Of a stretch of 64,000 nucleotides of DNA, positions 18,959-27,332 are shown one piece after another (within the stretch, counting starts at the first letter, position 1; each line of letters opens with the position of its first letter). The position numbers were made by a program, and so were the translations under genes. The DNA is from Polaribacter butkevichii (GTDB lineage Bacteria > Bacteroidota > Bacteroidia > Flavobacteriales > Flavobacteriaceae). Location of the stretch: contig NZ_CP150661.1 of the NCBI RefSeq assembly GCF_038024105.1, forward strand, positions 2,995,001-3,059,000, in the 5' to 3' direction. Under the pieces are notes generated by a model. The model had not been told where the DNA came from. It saw only the letters and a list, made by a program, of their open reading frames with translations, and ran no database searches.

Positions 18959-18966
18959 TACCTTTG
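18959..18966 (+). promoter_or_regulatory. Putative atpD promoter -7 box
   Basis: TACCTTTG matches TAnnTTTG. It lies 59 nt before the atpD ATG and just after the preceding terminator. No clear TTG is seen in the -33 position. Confidence 0.55.
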
Positions 18967-18980
18967 CATCCTGAAAATGA

Positions 18981-20534
<1,554 letters not shown>

Positions 20535-20578
20535 AAATTAGTTGGCAGTAATTCAGTAAACAGTCTACAGTGACTGAG

Positions 20579-20603
20579 AACTGCAAGCTGCAAACTGCAA
20601 ACT
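20579..20603. repeat. Short tandem heptamer array in the atpD-atpC spacer
   Basis: AACTGCAAGCTGCAAACTGC... contains three near-identical copies of CTGCAAA/G spaced by about 7 nt. The surrounding 77-bp spacer (20535-20611) looks like inserted filler within an otherwise compact gene pair. Confidence 0.55.
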
Positions 20604-20611
20604 AAAGAAAT

Positions 20612-20905
20612 ATGTTTTTAGAAATTGTAACACCAGAAGCAATATTATTTTCATCAGAAATTGACTCATTGTCAGTACCTGGTGTAAATGGAGAGTTTCA
20701 AATGCTAAATAATCACGCACCAGTGGTTTCTAACTTAAAAGAAGGAACCATAAAAGTGCATGTGCATTCTCAGACTAATATAAACTTAGATGATTTAAAA
20801 GGGAAATTAATACCAGATGAATCAGATGATAAAATTTTAACGTTAGCAATTAATTCTGGAACGTTAGAATTAAATGACAATAAAGTAATTATTTTAGCGG
20901 ATTAA
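20612..20905 (+). CDS. atpC: F-type ATP synthase subunit epsilon
   Basis: A 97-aa protein matching the N-terminal beta-sandwich of the epsilon subunit (MFLEIVTPEA, SVPGVNGEFQMLNNHAP). The C-terminal two-helix domain is missing, as is usual in Bacteroidota, so this is not a truncation. It lies 77 bp downstream of atpD and is followed by a strong terminator. Confidence 0.95.
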   Translation: MFLEIVTPEAILFSSEIDSLSVPGVNGEFQMLNNHAPVVSNLKEGTIKVHVHSQTNINLDDLKGKLIPDESDDKILTLAINSGTLELNDNKVIILAD

Positions 20906-20929
20906 ATTCTTAAAATAATTTTTAAAATT

Positions 20930-20966
20930 AAAAGTCTCAAAACAAAATTTGTTTTGAGACTTTTTT
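20930..20966 (+). terminator. Terminator after atpC
   Basis: AAGTCTCAAAAC-AAAATTT-GTTTTGAGACTT followed by T residues: a 12-bp stem, 24 nt after the atpC stop. Confidence 0.9.
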
Positions 20967-20975
20967 AGTTTAAAC

Positions 20976-21110
20976 ACTTTTATAGTTAAAGTGTTTTGTG
21001 CAATTTTCCCCTATAATTTTTCTTTATTTCATTTTTCAAAATTGATAATAATACAAGAATAAACTATAAGTGTAAAGCAGTTAATTTATAGGGGAAAAAC
21101 CCCTTTTTTT
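20976..21110 (+). other. Candidate structured region upstream of the lipoprotein/two-component operon
   Basis: The 337-bp gap 20906-21242 holds no gene. After the atpC terminator a perfect 13-bp inverted repeat is seen: TTTTCCCCTATAA (21004-21016) and TTATAGGGGAAAA (21086-21098). An 8-bp pair, TTATAGTT near 20980 and AACTATAA at 21062-21069, would interlock with it as a pseudoknot. The GGGG of the second arm can also pair with CCCC at 21100-21103, which is followed by seven T, giving a weak terminator-like alternative. Whether the region is transcribed is unknown. Confidence 0.4.
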
Positions 21111-21242
21111 GACATTGTGTGAATATCTATTTTCGGTATAAGTTACTGACAATTAGTGGTTAAAAATATTTTTTATCTTTTCTTCTTTAAGTATTATAAT
21201 TTAAATTGTACTTTGATAAAAAATTAATCTAACTATATTATT

Positions 21243-21854
21243 ATGAAAACACTTTGCAAATTTTTTTCAGTACTTTTTTTATCGATTTTTATTTTTAGTT
21301 GTCAAACAGAAGTAGAGTCTAAAGCACCAAAAGTAGATGATTCTAGGCCTTCTAATGCAATAACTTATAAAGAGATGGCTGGTATGTTTCATCAATACGA
21401 TGTTGGTCAAAAACCTGTTTTAGACCAATACAGAAAGGAATTTACTGGTGATGGTAAAGACGCTACAGAAAGTATTTCGCATTTTTATGAGCTTAATCAA
21501 TTAAAGCAATACATTGCTTATTTAGAAAAATTGTCAAATGAAAAAAATATAAAATTAACGGGTATTCGCATTTTCTCAGCTGCTTATCCTAAAGATTATT
21601 CTGATGAACTTTTAAGAGGAAGACATACACTAATCTTTATGCCAACTGCTGATATAAAAGATGAAAAAGATGTTGCTTTTGAGCCTTTATATTCTAAAGA
21701 CGGTCAGCCGGTTCCTTTTACAGAGTTTTTACATCAATTTAGTAGTAAAGAAACTAAAGATGTTGTTAGAGCTTCATTTTTGCCTTTTATGAGTGTTAGG
21801 GAAGATATGGAGAGTTCTGGAGCGAATAGATTAGAAGTAACGCCGCCTTATTAA
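21243..21854 (+). CDS. Hypothetical lipoprotein, first gene of a two-component operon
   Basis: A 203-aa protein with a lipoprotein signal: a hydrophobic stretch then FSCQ, with the lipid-bearing Cys at residue 20. The mature part is hydrophilic, with KEMAGMFHQYDVG and a C-terminal TPPY. I do not recognise a named domain. It begins a run of four genes in the same direction: lipoprotein, seven-TM protein, histidine kinase and response regulator, with gaps of 9 bp or overlaps. Inference: it could be an envelope sensor or an output reporter for that system. Confidence 0.75.
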   Translation: MKTLCKFFSVLFLSIFIFSCQTEVESKAPKVDDSRPSNAITYKEMAGMFHQYDVGQKPVLDQYRKEFTGDGKDATESISHFYELNQLKQYIAYLEKLSNEKNIKLTGIRIFSAAYPKDYSDELLRGRHTLIFMPTADIKDEKDVAFEPLYSKDGQPVPFTEFLHQFSSKETKDVVRASFLPFMSVREDMESSGANRLEVTPPY

Positions 21855-21863
21855 ATCAACTCA

Positions 21864-22490
21864 ATGGGATTAACTGTTTTCGTTCTGTTTCTTTATACTA
21901 CAACAGCAATTGTTGCAGTTTCCTTTTTCAAAAAATATAAATTACCTTATTTTAAATATTTTTTAGGTTATGTCATTACTGTTATTGTATTTGAATACAT
22001 AGTTCAACTAGCAAATTTTTATGGTCATGCAACAAAAGGTATTTATAATATTTATACTTTTTTTGAATATAATTTGGTGGCTTTAATTTATTTTAAGTTA
22101 ACTAAGGAAACAGTATCCCATAAATGGATTAAATATTTAATGATTTTGTTTAATATTATCTATTTATTTAGTTTTATATTTAAACGAATACAAGACTACA
22201 CTGTTCTTTTAGGAGCTTTAATTGTATGTTTGTTCATGGTGTTTTATTTAAAAGAATTATTAAAATCTGATAGGATTATTAGTTTTGAAAAAAGTCTACC
22301 TTTTTGGATAACCATTGCTTTTCTATTGTATTATTTAACATCACTTCCATTTTATACATGGCTTTATGTTATCGGTATCGAATCTAAAAAAGATGGAATA
22401 ACGTTATTTAAAGTGCAAAGAATAATTATAATTTTAACACATTTTTGTTTTATTGCTGGTTTAATATGGAGTTCAAAGGAGGAGAATTAA
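21864..22490 (+). CDS. Seven-helix membrane protein linked to a histidine kinase
   Basis: A 208-aa, very hydrophobic protein with seven predicted transmembrane segments (roughly residues 2-22, 32-54, 60-80, 90-110, 113-135, 145-170 and 182-200) and hardly any soluble domain. The next gene starts inside its last codons (25-bp overlap), so translation is coupled. Its size and position suggest that it is the sensory membrane part of the kinase encoded next, which has only one transmembrane helix of its own. I recognise no named family. The function is inferred from context only. Confidence 0.8.
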   Translation: MGLTVFVLFLYTTTAIVAVSFFKKYKLPYFKYFLGYVITVIVFEYIVQLANFYGHATKGIYNIYTFFEYNLVALIYFKLTKETVSHKWIKYLMILFNIIYLFSFIFKRIQDYTVLLGALIVCLFMVFYLKELLKSDRIISFEKSLPFWITIAFLLYYLTSLPFYTWLYVIGIESKKDGITLFKVQRIIIILTHFCFIAGLIWSSKEEN

Positions 22491-23218
22491 TTTTTTTAGT
22501 TTCAACATTAATTATTGGTTTAATTACTATTGCTTTGGTTGCTCTTTTTGGAGTTTTCCAAAAAAAGAAAAAAGCATTATTAATTGATAGAGATGAAACA
22601 AAAAAACGCTTTGAACGAGAAATTGCAGAAACACAAATAGAAATACGAGAAGAAACACTTAGAAATATTAGTTGGGAGTTACATGATAATATTGGACAGT
22701 TGTTAACTTTAGCAAAGATTCAATTACAAAATGCCACTCCAGAAAATATTAGTGAAGTGTCAGAAACAATTACAAAAGGATTAACAGAGGTAAGAGCGTT
22801 GTCTAAATTAATTAACCCTGAAGCCATAAAAAACATAAAGTTAGGTGATGCTGTTCAATTAGAAATTGACCGTTTTAATCGATTAAATTTTATCAATTCT
22901 ACGTTAATAATTTCTGGTGATGAACAAATAATTAATAAAAAGTCTAGCATTATTATTTTTAGAATTTTACAAGAATTTTTTTCGAATACCATTAAACACT
23001 CTAAAGCTTCTAATTTACGGGTGCAATTAAAGTTTACTGATACCGAATTAGAGGTTGTTGCAGCAGATGATGGAGTCGGTTTTTCTTCATTAGAAAATGA
23101 AAAGAAAGGCATAGGTTTAGAAAATATTAAAAATAGAGCTAAATTAATTGGAGCTTCTGCTGTTTTTACATCCGAAGTAAATAAAGGAACCTCTTTAAAA
23201 ATAGTATATAAATTATGA
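22466..23218 (+). CDS. Sensor histidine kinase, NarX/LytS-like (HisKA_3)
   Basis: A 250-aa kinase. It has one N-terminal transmembrane helix (about residues 6-32), a coiled coil, a HisKA_3 dimerisation domain with the phospho-acceptor in WELHDNIGQ near residue 70, and a HATPase domain with the N box EFFSNTIKHSK and G box ADDGVGF. There is no periplasmic sensor domain, so input probably comes from the adjacent seven-TM protein. I start it at the ATG at 22466, since an upstream alternative would only extend into the previous gene. It overlaps the response regulator gene by 4 bp (ATGA). Confidence 0.92.
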   Translation: MEFKGGELIFLVSTLIIGLITIALVALFGVFQKKKKALLIDRDETKKRFEREIAETQIEIREETLRNISWELHDNIGQLLTLAKIQLQNATPENISEVSETITKGLTEVRALSKLINPEAIKNIKLGDAVQLEIDRFNRLNFINSTLIISGDEQIINKKSSIIIFRILQEFFSNTIKHSKASNLRVQLKFTDTELEVVAADDGVGFSSLENEKKGIGLENIKNRAKLIGASAVFTSEVNKGTSLKIVYKL

Positions 23219-23859
23219 TAAAATATTCAGTTGTTATTGTAGATGATCATACATTGCTTTCTCAGGCTATAGCAGCCATGGTAAATACTTTTCCTAAATT
23301 TAAAGTATTATATACATGTAAAAACGGACAAGAATTAATTGATAAGTTTTCGGCGTCGCCAGAGTTTATACCAGACGTTGTTTTAATGGATATTAACATG
23401 CCTATAATGAATGGTATTGAAACTACAGAATGGATTACAAACAACCATGGTAGTGTACACGTAATGGCGCTTTCTGTAGAGGATGAAGATACAACCATTT
23501 TAAAAATGCTTAAAGTAGGTGCTATTGGTTACCTGTTAAAAGATACAGAAAAGGTTGTCTTGGAAAAGGCCTTGGTTGAAATAGCTGAAAACGGATTTTA
23601 TCATACCAAAAATGTAACTAATTTATTAATGAAATCTCTTTCTGGTAATGGAGGTGCAGAAATTCACTTAAAAGAAAGAGAAGTAACTTTTATGAAATAT
23701 GCTTGTTCTGAATTAACTTACAAAGAAATTGCAGATAAAATGTGTTTAAGTCCCAAAACAATAGATGGTTATAGGGATGTTTTATTTACAAAATTGAATG
23801 TAAAAAATAGGGTAGGTTTGGTAATGTATGCGATAAAAAATAAAATTTACACTCCATAA
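23215..23859 (+). CDS. Response regulator, NarL/FixJ (LuxR) family
   Basis: A 214-aa protein. The receiver domain has the acidic pair VDDH, the phosphorylation Asp in LMDINMP near residue 60, and the YLLKD lysine near 108. A C-terminal LuxR-type helix-turn-helix follows (LKEREVTFMKYACSELTYKE, LSPKTIDGYR). It is the partner of the overlapping kinase gene. The targets are unknown. The promoter of the same operon is a natural candidate. Confidence 0.95.
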   Translation: MIKYSVVIVDDHTLLSQAIAAMVNTFPKFKVLYTCKNGQELIDKFSASPEFIPDVVLMDINMPIMNGIETTEWITNNHGSVHVMALSVEDEDTTILKMLKVGAIGYLLKDTEKVVLEKALVEIAENGFYHTKNVTNLLMKSLSGNGGAEIHLKEREVTFMKYACSELTYKEIADKMCLSPKTIDGYRDVLFTKLNVKNRVGLVMYAIKNKIYTP

Positions 23860-23867
23860 AAATTGTG

Positions 23868-23875
23868 TAAATTTG
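23868..23875 (+). promoter_or_regulatory. rbfA promoter -7 box very close to the start codon
   Basis: TAAATTTG, a full TAnnTTTG match, ends only 4 nt before the ATG at 23880. Transcription would begin at about the start codon, giving a leaderless or nearly leaderless mRNA. Confidence 0.55.
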
Positions 23876-23879
23876 CAGC

Positions 23880-24275
23880 ATGGAAGAAACGAATAGACAG
23901 CGAAAAATTGCAGGAGTATTACAAAAAGATTTGGTAGATGTTTTGCAGAAGGCAGCACAAGATGGTATGAAAGGGATAATAATTTCTGTTTCTAAAGTTC
24001 ATGTAACTTCAGATTTAGGAGTTGCCAAGGTATATTTAAGTGTTTTTCCTTCAAGTAATAGAGACGAAATTATTAAAGGTGTACAATCTAACACCGTTTT
24101 AATTCGTCATGAAATGGCAAAAAGAACTAAACATCAATTACGTAGAATGCCAGAATTATTGTTTTTTGGTGATGATACTTTAGATTATATTGAAGAAATT
24201 GACAAATCTTTAAAAGGAGAAGATGATAACCCTATTAAAGATCCTAGCGTTTTACCAAGACGTAAAAGGAGTTAA
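23880..24275 (+). CDS. rbfA: 30S ribosome-binding factor A
   Basis: 131 aa with the RbfA KH-like fold: RQRKIAGVLQKDLVDVLQ at the N-terminus, VTSDLGVAKVYLSVFP in the middle and the conserved RRMPELLFFGDDTLDYIEEI. RbfA binds the 30S subunit during late maturation of the 16S rRNA 5' end. The lipoprotein-release-type permease follows by 14 bp, so the two may be co-transcribed. Confidence 0.95.
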   Translation: MEETNRQRKIAGVLQKDLVDVLQKAAQDGMKGIIISVSKVHVTSDLGVAKVYLSVFPSSNRDEIIKGVQSNTVLIRHEMAKRTKHQLRRMPELLFFGDDTLDYIEEIDKSLKGEDDNPIKDPSVLPRRKRS

Positions 24276-24289
24276 ATTTATCCTATCAT

Positions 24290-25492
24290 TTGAACTTTCC
24301 GTTATACATAGCTAAGAGGTATTTATTTACAAAAACAGGTAATAATGCCATAAACATTATTACAATTATTGCTTCTTTTGGCGTAATTGTGGGATCTTTA
24401 GCCTTGTTTATAATTCTTTCTGGATTTTCTGGTTTACGTACTTTTAGCTATAGCTTGTTAGATGTATCAGATCCAGATATTAAAATAACTTCTAAGAAAG
24501 GTAAAACGTTTTTTTATACAGATGATATTCATCAAACATTAACAAAAAATTCCGCTATAAAAGCGGTATCTAAAGTTATTGAAGAACGTGTTTTTTTAGA
24601 GTACAATGATAAAAATGAGATTGCTTATATAAAAGGTGTCGCAGAAAATTATACTTCTATTACCCAAATAGATTCTGTTGTAAGTATGGGGAATTGGTTG
24701 GATAGTGATTTTTCTAATATAGCAGTGGTGGGGAATGGTATTTCTAGAAAATTATCCTTAGGTATTTTAAATTTTGGAGCACCTTTATCTATCATGGTTC
24801 CTAAGCCTGGTGTTGGTTTTATAAATCCTAATAATGCTTTCTATAAAAAGGATGTACAAATTGTAGGTTTATACTCGGGTACAGAAGAGTTTGAAAGTAA
24901 ATTTGTTTTTGTTTCTATAGATGATGCTAAGAATTTATTAAGGTATAAAGACAACGAAATTACTGGAGTTGAAATTAAATTAAAAGATAATTCTACGGCA
25001 GATTTATTTTCAAAACAGCTACAAGAACAACTAGGTAATCAATTTAAAGTACAAACCAAACAGCAATTAAATGAAGTTTTCTATAAGGTTATAAATACAG
25101 AGAATTTTGTTTCTTATCTTATTTTTACTTTGATTGTAATTATAGCATTATTTAATGTTATTGGTGCCATTATAATGATGATAATTGATAAAAAATCTAA
25201 CTTAAAAACACTTTTTAGTTTAGGAGCATCCATTAAAGAAATAAAAAAAGTTTTTGTTTTACAAGGATTTCTATTAACTGTTTTAGGGATGTTGATTGGT
25301 TTAACATTGGGTGTGCTCATTGTTTTTATACAAAAAGAATTTGGGGTGTTTATGATCACTCAAAATTTAGCTTATCCGGTTGAGTTTCGATTTTCTAATC
25401 TGTTTATTGTAATAGCAACCATTACCGTTTTAGGTTTTATAGCCTCTAAAATAGCAAGTAGTAGAATTTCTAAAGAGTTTATAGAGAAGTAA
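24290..25492 (+). CDS. LolC/LolE-type ABC transporter permease
   Basis: A 400-aa FtsX/MacB-fold permease. TM1 lies near residues 18-45, a periplasmic MacB-like domain at about 50-265, then three helices near 275-300, 320-345 and 365-390. The N-terminal IAKRYLFTKTGNNAINIITI matches LolC/LolE, which extract lipoproteins from the inner membrane. The ATPase partner (LolD) is not adjacent, as is common in Bacteroidota. The start is TTG at 24290. It ends in a gap holding a family D repeat. Confidence 0.9.
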   Translation: MNFPLYIAKRYLFTKTGNNAINIITIIASFGVIVGSLALFIILSGFSGLRTFSYSLLDVSDPDIKITSKKGKTFFYTDDIHQTLTKNSAIKAVSKVIEERVFLEYNDKNEIAYIKGVAENYTSITQIDSVVSMGNWLDSDFSNIAVVGNGISRKLSLGILNFGAPLSIMVPKPGVGFINPNNAFYKKDVQIVGLYSGTEEFESKFVFVSIDDAKNLLRYKDNEITGVEIKLKDNSTADLFSKQLQEQLGNQFKVQTKQQLNEVFYKVINTENFVSYLIFTLIVIIALFNVIGAIIMMIIDKKSNLKTLFSLGASIKEIKKVFVLQGFLLTVLGMLIGLTLGVLIVFIQKEFGVFMITQNLAYPVEFRFSNLFIVIATITVLGFIASKIASSRISKEFIEK

Positions 25493-25499
25493 TTTTTCT

Positions 25500-25691
25500 G
25501 AAGCTATTTCCTGCTTTTCGTTATATCTTTTTATTGCTGTCATTGCGAAGTTTACTTTTTTGTAAACTGTGGCAAGCTCTAAATCCGAAAGAGATTACTT
25601 CGTTCCTCGTAATGACGCTTATTTAAAAGAGCAATAAAAAGGATGTCACTTCAATCAGGGCTAAGTATTTTTGCTAACGATAGTATTTATC
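25500..25691 (+). repeat. Family D hairpin repeat, copy 2, with family C nested inside
   Basis: Begins GAAGCTATTTCCTGCTTTTCG and ends CAATCAGGGCTAAG...GCTAACGATAG. The internal stem is ATCTTTTTATTGCT / AGCAATAAAAAGGAT. Between these arms lies a complete family C palindrome in reverse orientation (25539-25616; ends GTCATTGCGAAG and CGTAATGAC). Removing the family C copy leaves an element of the usual family D size. It fills the convergent gap between the permease gene and dusB. Confidence 0.85.
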
Positions 25692-25704
25692 GAATTAACT
25701 GAGT

Positions 25705-26703
25705 TTAAAATTGAGGAATAATTGTATTTCCAAACTTCGCTTCTACTTCATCAAACGTCGCAAAAACATCTTTAGCATCATCCGAAGTTACCATTTTCAT
25801 TCTGTATTCTTTAAAATGCGGTATGCCTTTAAAGTAATTGGTATAATGTCTTCTGGTTTCAAAAACACCTAAAACAGGTCCTTTCCAATCAATGGCCATT
25901 TGCAAATGTCTTCTCGCCATTTCCACACGTTGGGCAATTGTTGGTTTTGCTAAATGTTCACCAGTATTAAAAAAATGTTTTATTTCGTTAAAAATCCAAG
26001 GATATCCAATTGCAGCTCTACCAATCATGGCGCCATCTAAACCATAAGAATCTCTCATTTCCATAGCTTTTTCAGGAGTCGTAACATCTCCATTACCAAA
26101 AACAGGAATGTGCATTCTTTGGTTATTTTTTACATCGGCAATAGGTTTCCAATCAGCCTCTCCTTTATACATTTGAGCACGCGTTCTACCATGTATAGAA
26201 ATTGCTTTACAGCCAACATCTTGTAAGCGCTCTGCAACTTCTACAATTCTAATAGAATCATGATCCCAACCCAAACGAGTTTTTACGGTAATTGGTAAAT
26301 TGGTGTGTTTTACCATGGCTTCTGTAAGAGAAACCATCAAATCGATGTCTTTTAAAATTCCTGCTCCGGCTCCTTTAGAAACTACTTTTTTTACAGGGCA
26401 ACCAAAGTTGATATCAATAATATCTGGATTCGATTTTTCTACAATTTCTACCGTTTTTAACATCGATTCTAAATTGGCTCCAAAAATCTGAATTCCTACC
26501 GGACGTTCTTTTTCATAGATGTCTAATTTCATGATGCTCTTTGCAGCGTCACGAATTAAGCCTTCAGAAGAAATAAACTCTGTATAAACCACATCAGCGC
26601 CTTGTTCTTTACATAAGGCTCTAAATGGTGGGTCAGAAACATCTTCCATTGGTGCTAATAAAAGCGGAAAGTCTGGTAATTCTATGTTGCCAATTTTAAT
26701 CAA
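25705..26703 (-). CDS. dusB: tRNA-dihydrouridine synthase, DusB type
   Basis: A 332-aa FMN-dependent TIM-barrel enzyme. It has LLAPMEDVSDPPFRALC at the N-terminus (DusB-like), the catalytic-Cys region DINFGCPVKKVVSKGAGAG near residue 100, and GNGDVTTPEKA and GAMIGRAAIGYPWIF near 205-235. It reduces uridine to dihydrouridine in the tRNA D loop. Expressed alone from a TAAATTTG box (26721-26728, minus strand). Confidence 0.95.
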   Translation of the reverse strand: MIKIGNIELPDFPLLLAPMEDVSDPPFRALCKEQGADVVYTEFISSEGLIRDAAKSIMKLDIYEKERPVGIQIFGANLESMLKTVEIVEKSNPDIIDINFGCPVKKVVSKGAGAGILKDIDLMVSLTEAMVKHTNLPITVKTRLGWDHDSIRIVEVAERLQDVGCKAISIHGRTRAQMYKGEADWKPIADVKNNQRMHIPVFGNGDVTTPEKAMEMRDSYGLDGAMIGRAAIGYPWIFNEIKHFFNTGEHLAKPTIAQRVEMARRHLQMAIDWKGPVLGVFETRRHYTNYFKGIPHFKEYRMKMVTSDDAKDVFATFDEVEAKFGNTIIPQF

Positions 26704-26720
26704 AACGATTTAATTTTTTG

Positions 26721-26728
26721 CAAATTTA
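26721..26728 (-). promoter_or_regulatory. dusB promoter -7 box
   Basis: On the minus strand the sequence is TAAATTTG, 17 nt upstream of the dusB ATG, a full match to TAnnTTTG. Confidence 0.6.
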
Positions 26729-26945
26729 GTGTTTTTTCATCCTTCAGAGGAAAAAATATTTTTATAGCTCATCAATGTAAAGAGAAGCTCTAGTTCTCGT
26801 TGGTTTATTTATGAGTTACAAATACGTGGTGGCTTCGCTTTTTTTAGTCATTTATTTTTGTGAAAATAAGTTGTAAAAGATTGTATTTTTGTAATTCATT
26901 TCAACTTTATTTAGTATCTTAAAATATTATTAGACAAAAAATAAA

Positions 26946-27221
26946 ATGGGAACAAAAGAAAAAATATTAGAAAAAATACACGGTTTAATTAACGATAAAT
27001 TTCAAACACCTACAGAAGCTTTTCAGTTTTACGATAAGGATAAAGACGGAAGTTTAAACAAAGACGAACTTAAAGATTTATTAAAAAATGCGGATATAAG
27101 TAGTTTTTTAAGAGGAATTGTAGCTAACGAATTAATTAAAGGGTATGATAAATCTGGTGATGAAGCTATTAATTTAGAAGAGTTTAAAATAGCAATTTCT
27201 GAATTAGAAAGAGATTTATAA
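26946..27221 (+). CDS. Small EF-hand calcium-binding protein
   Basis: A 91-aa protein with two EF-hand loops: DKDKDGSLNKDE (about residues 34-45), a perfect 12-residue canonical loop, and DKSGDEAINLEE (about 69-80), in which the usual Gly at position 6 is Glu. There is no signal peptide or membrane segment, so it is cytosolic. The calmodulin-like pair suggests a Ca2+ buffer or sensor. The partner is unknown. It has a TATTTTTG box at 26884-26891 and stands alone before lepA. Confidence 0.85.
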   Translation: MGTKEKILEKIHGLINDKFQTPTEAFQFYDKDKDGSLNKDELKDLLKNADISSFLRGIVANELIKGYDKSGDEAINLEEFKIAISELERDL

Positions 27222-27274
27222 TTCATTTTTTTTTATTAGAATAGTACAATAATAGGTATTGTGATTTTTTTTAT

Positions 27275-27304
27275 TTGGGAAGGTCTGTAAATAACATATC
27301 TTTG
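27275..27304 (+). promoter_or_regulatory. lepA promoter
   Basis: TTG at 27275-27277 and TATCTTTG at 27297-27304 with a 19-nt spacer; the lepA ATG is 28 nt further on. This supports the ATG at 27333 over a TTG at 27309. Confidence 0.65.
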
Positions 27305-27332
27305 TAAGTTGAACGCAGTTAGAAAACGAAGT

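Noticed and set aside
20612..20905. Truncated atpC
   Set aside because: The short form lacking the C-terminal helices is normal for Bacteroidota epsilon subunits, and the gene ends cleanly before a terminator.
21243..23859. Phage-defence or toxin-antitoxin system
   Set aside because: The genes are a lipoprotein, a membrane protein and a standard kinase-regulator pair. No nuclease, toxin or NTPase effector is present.
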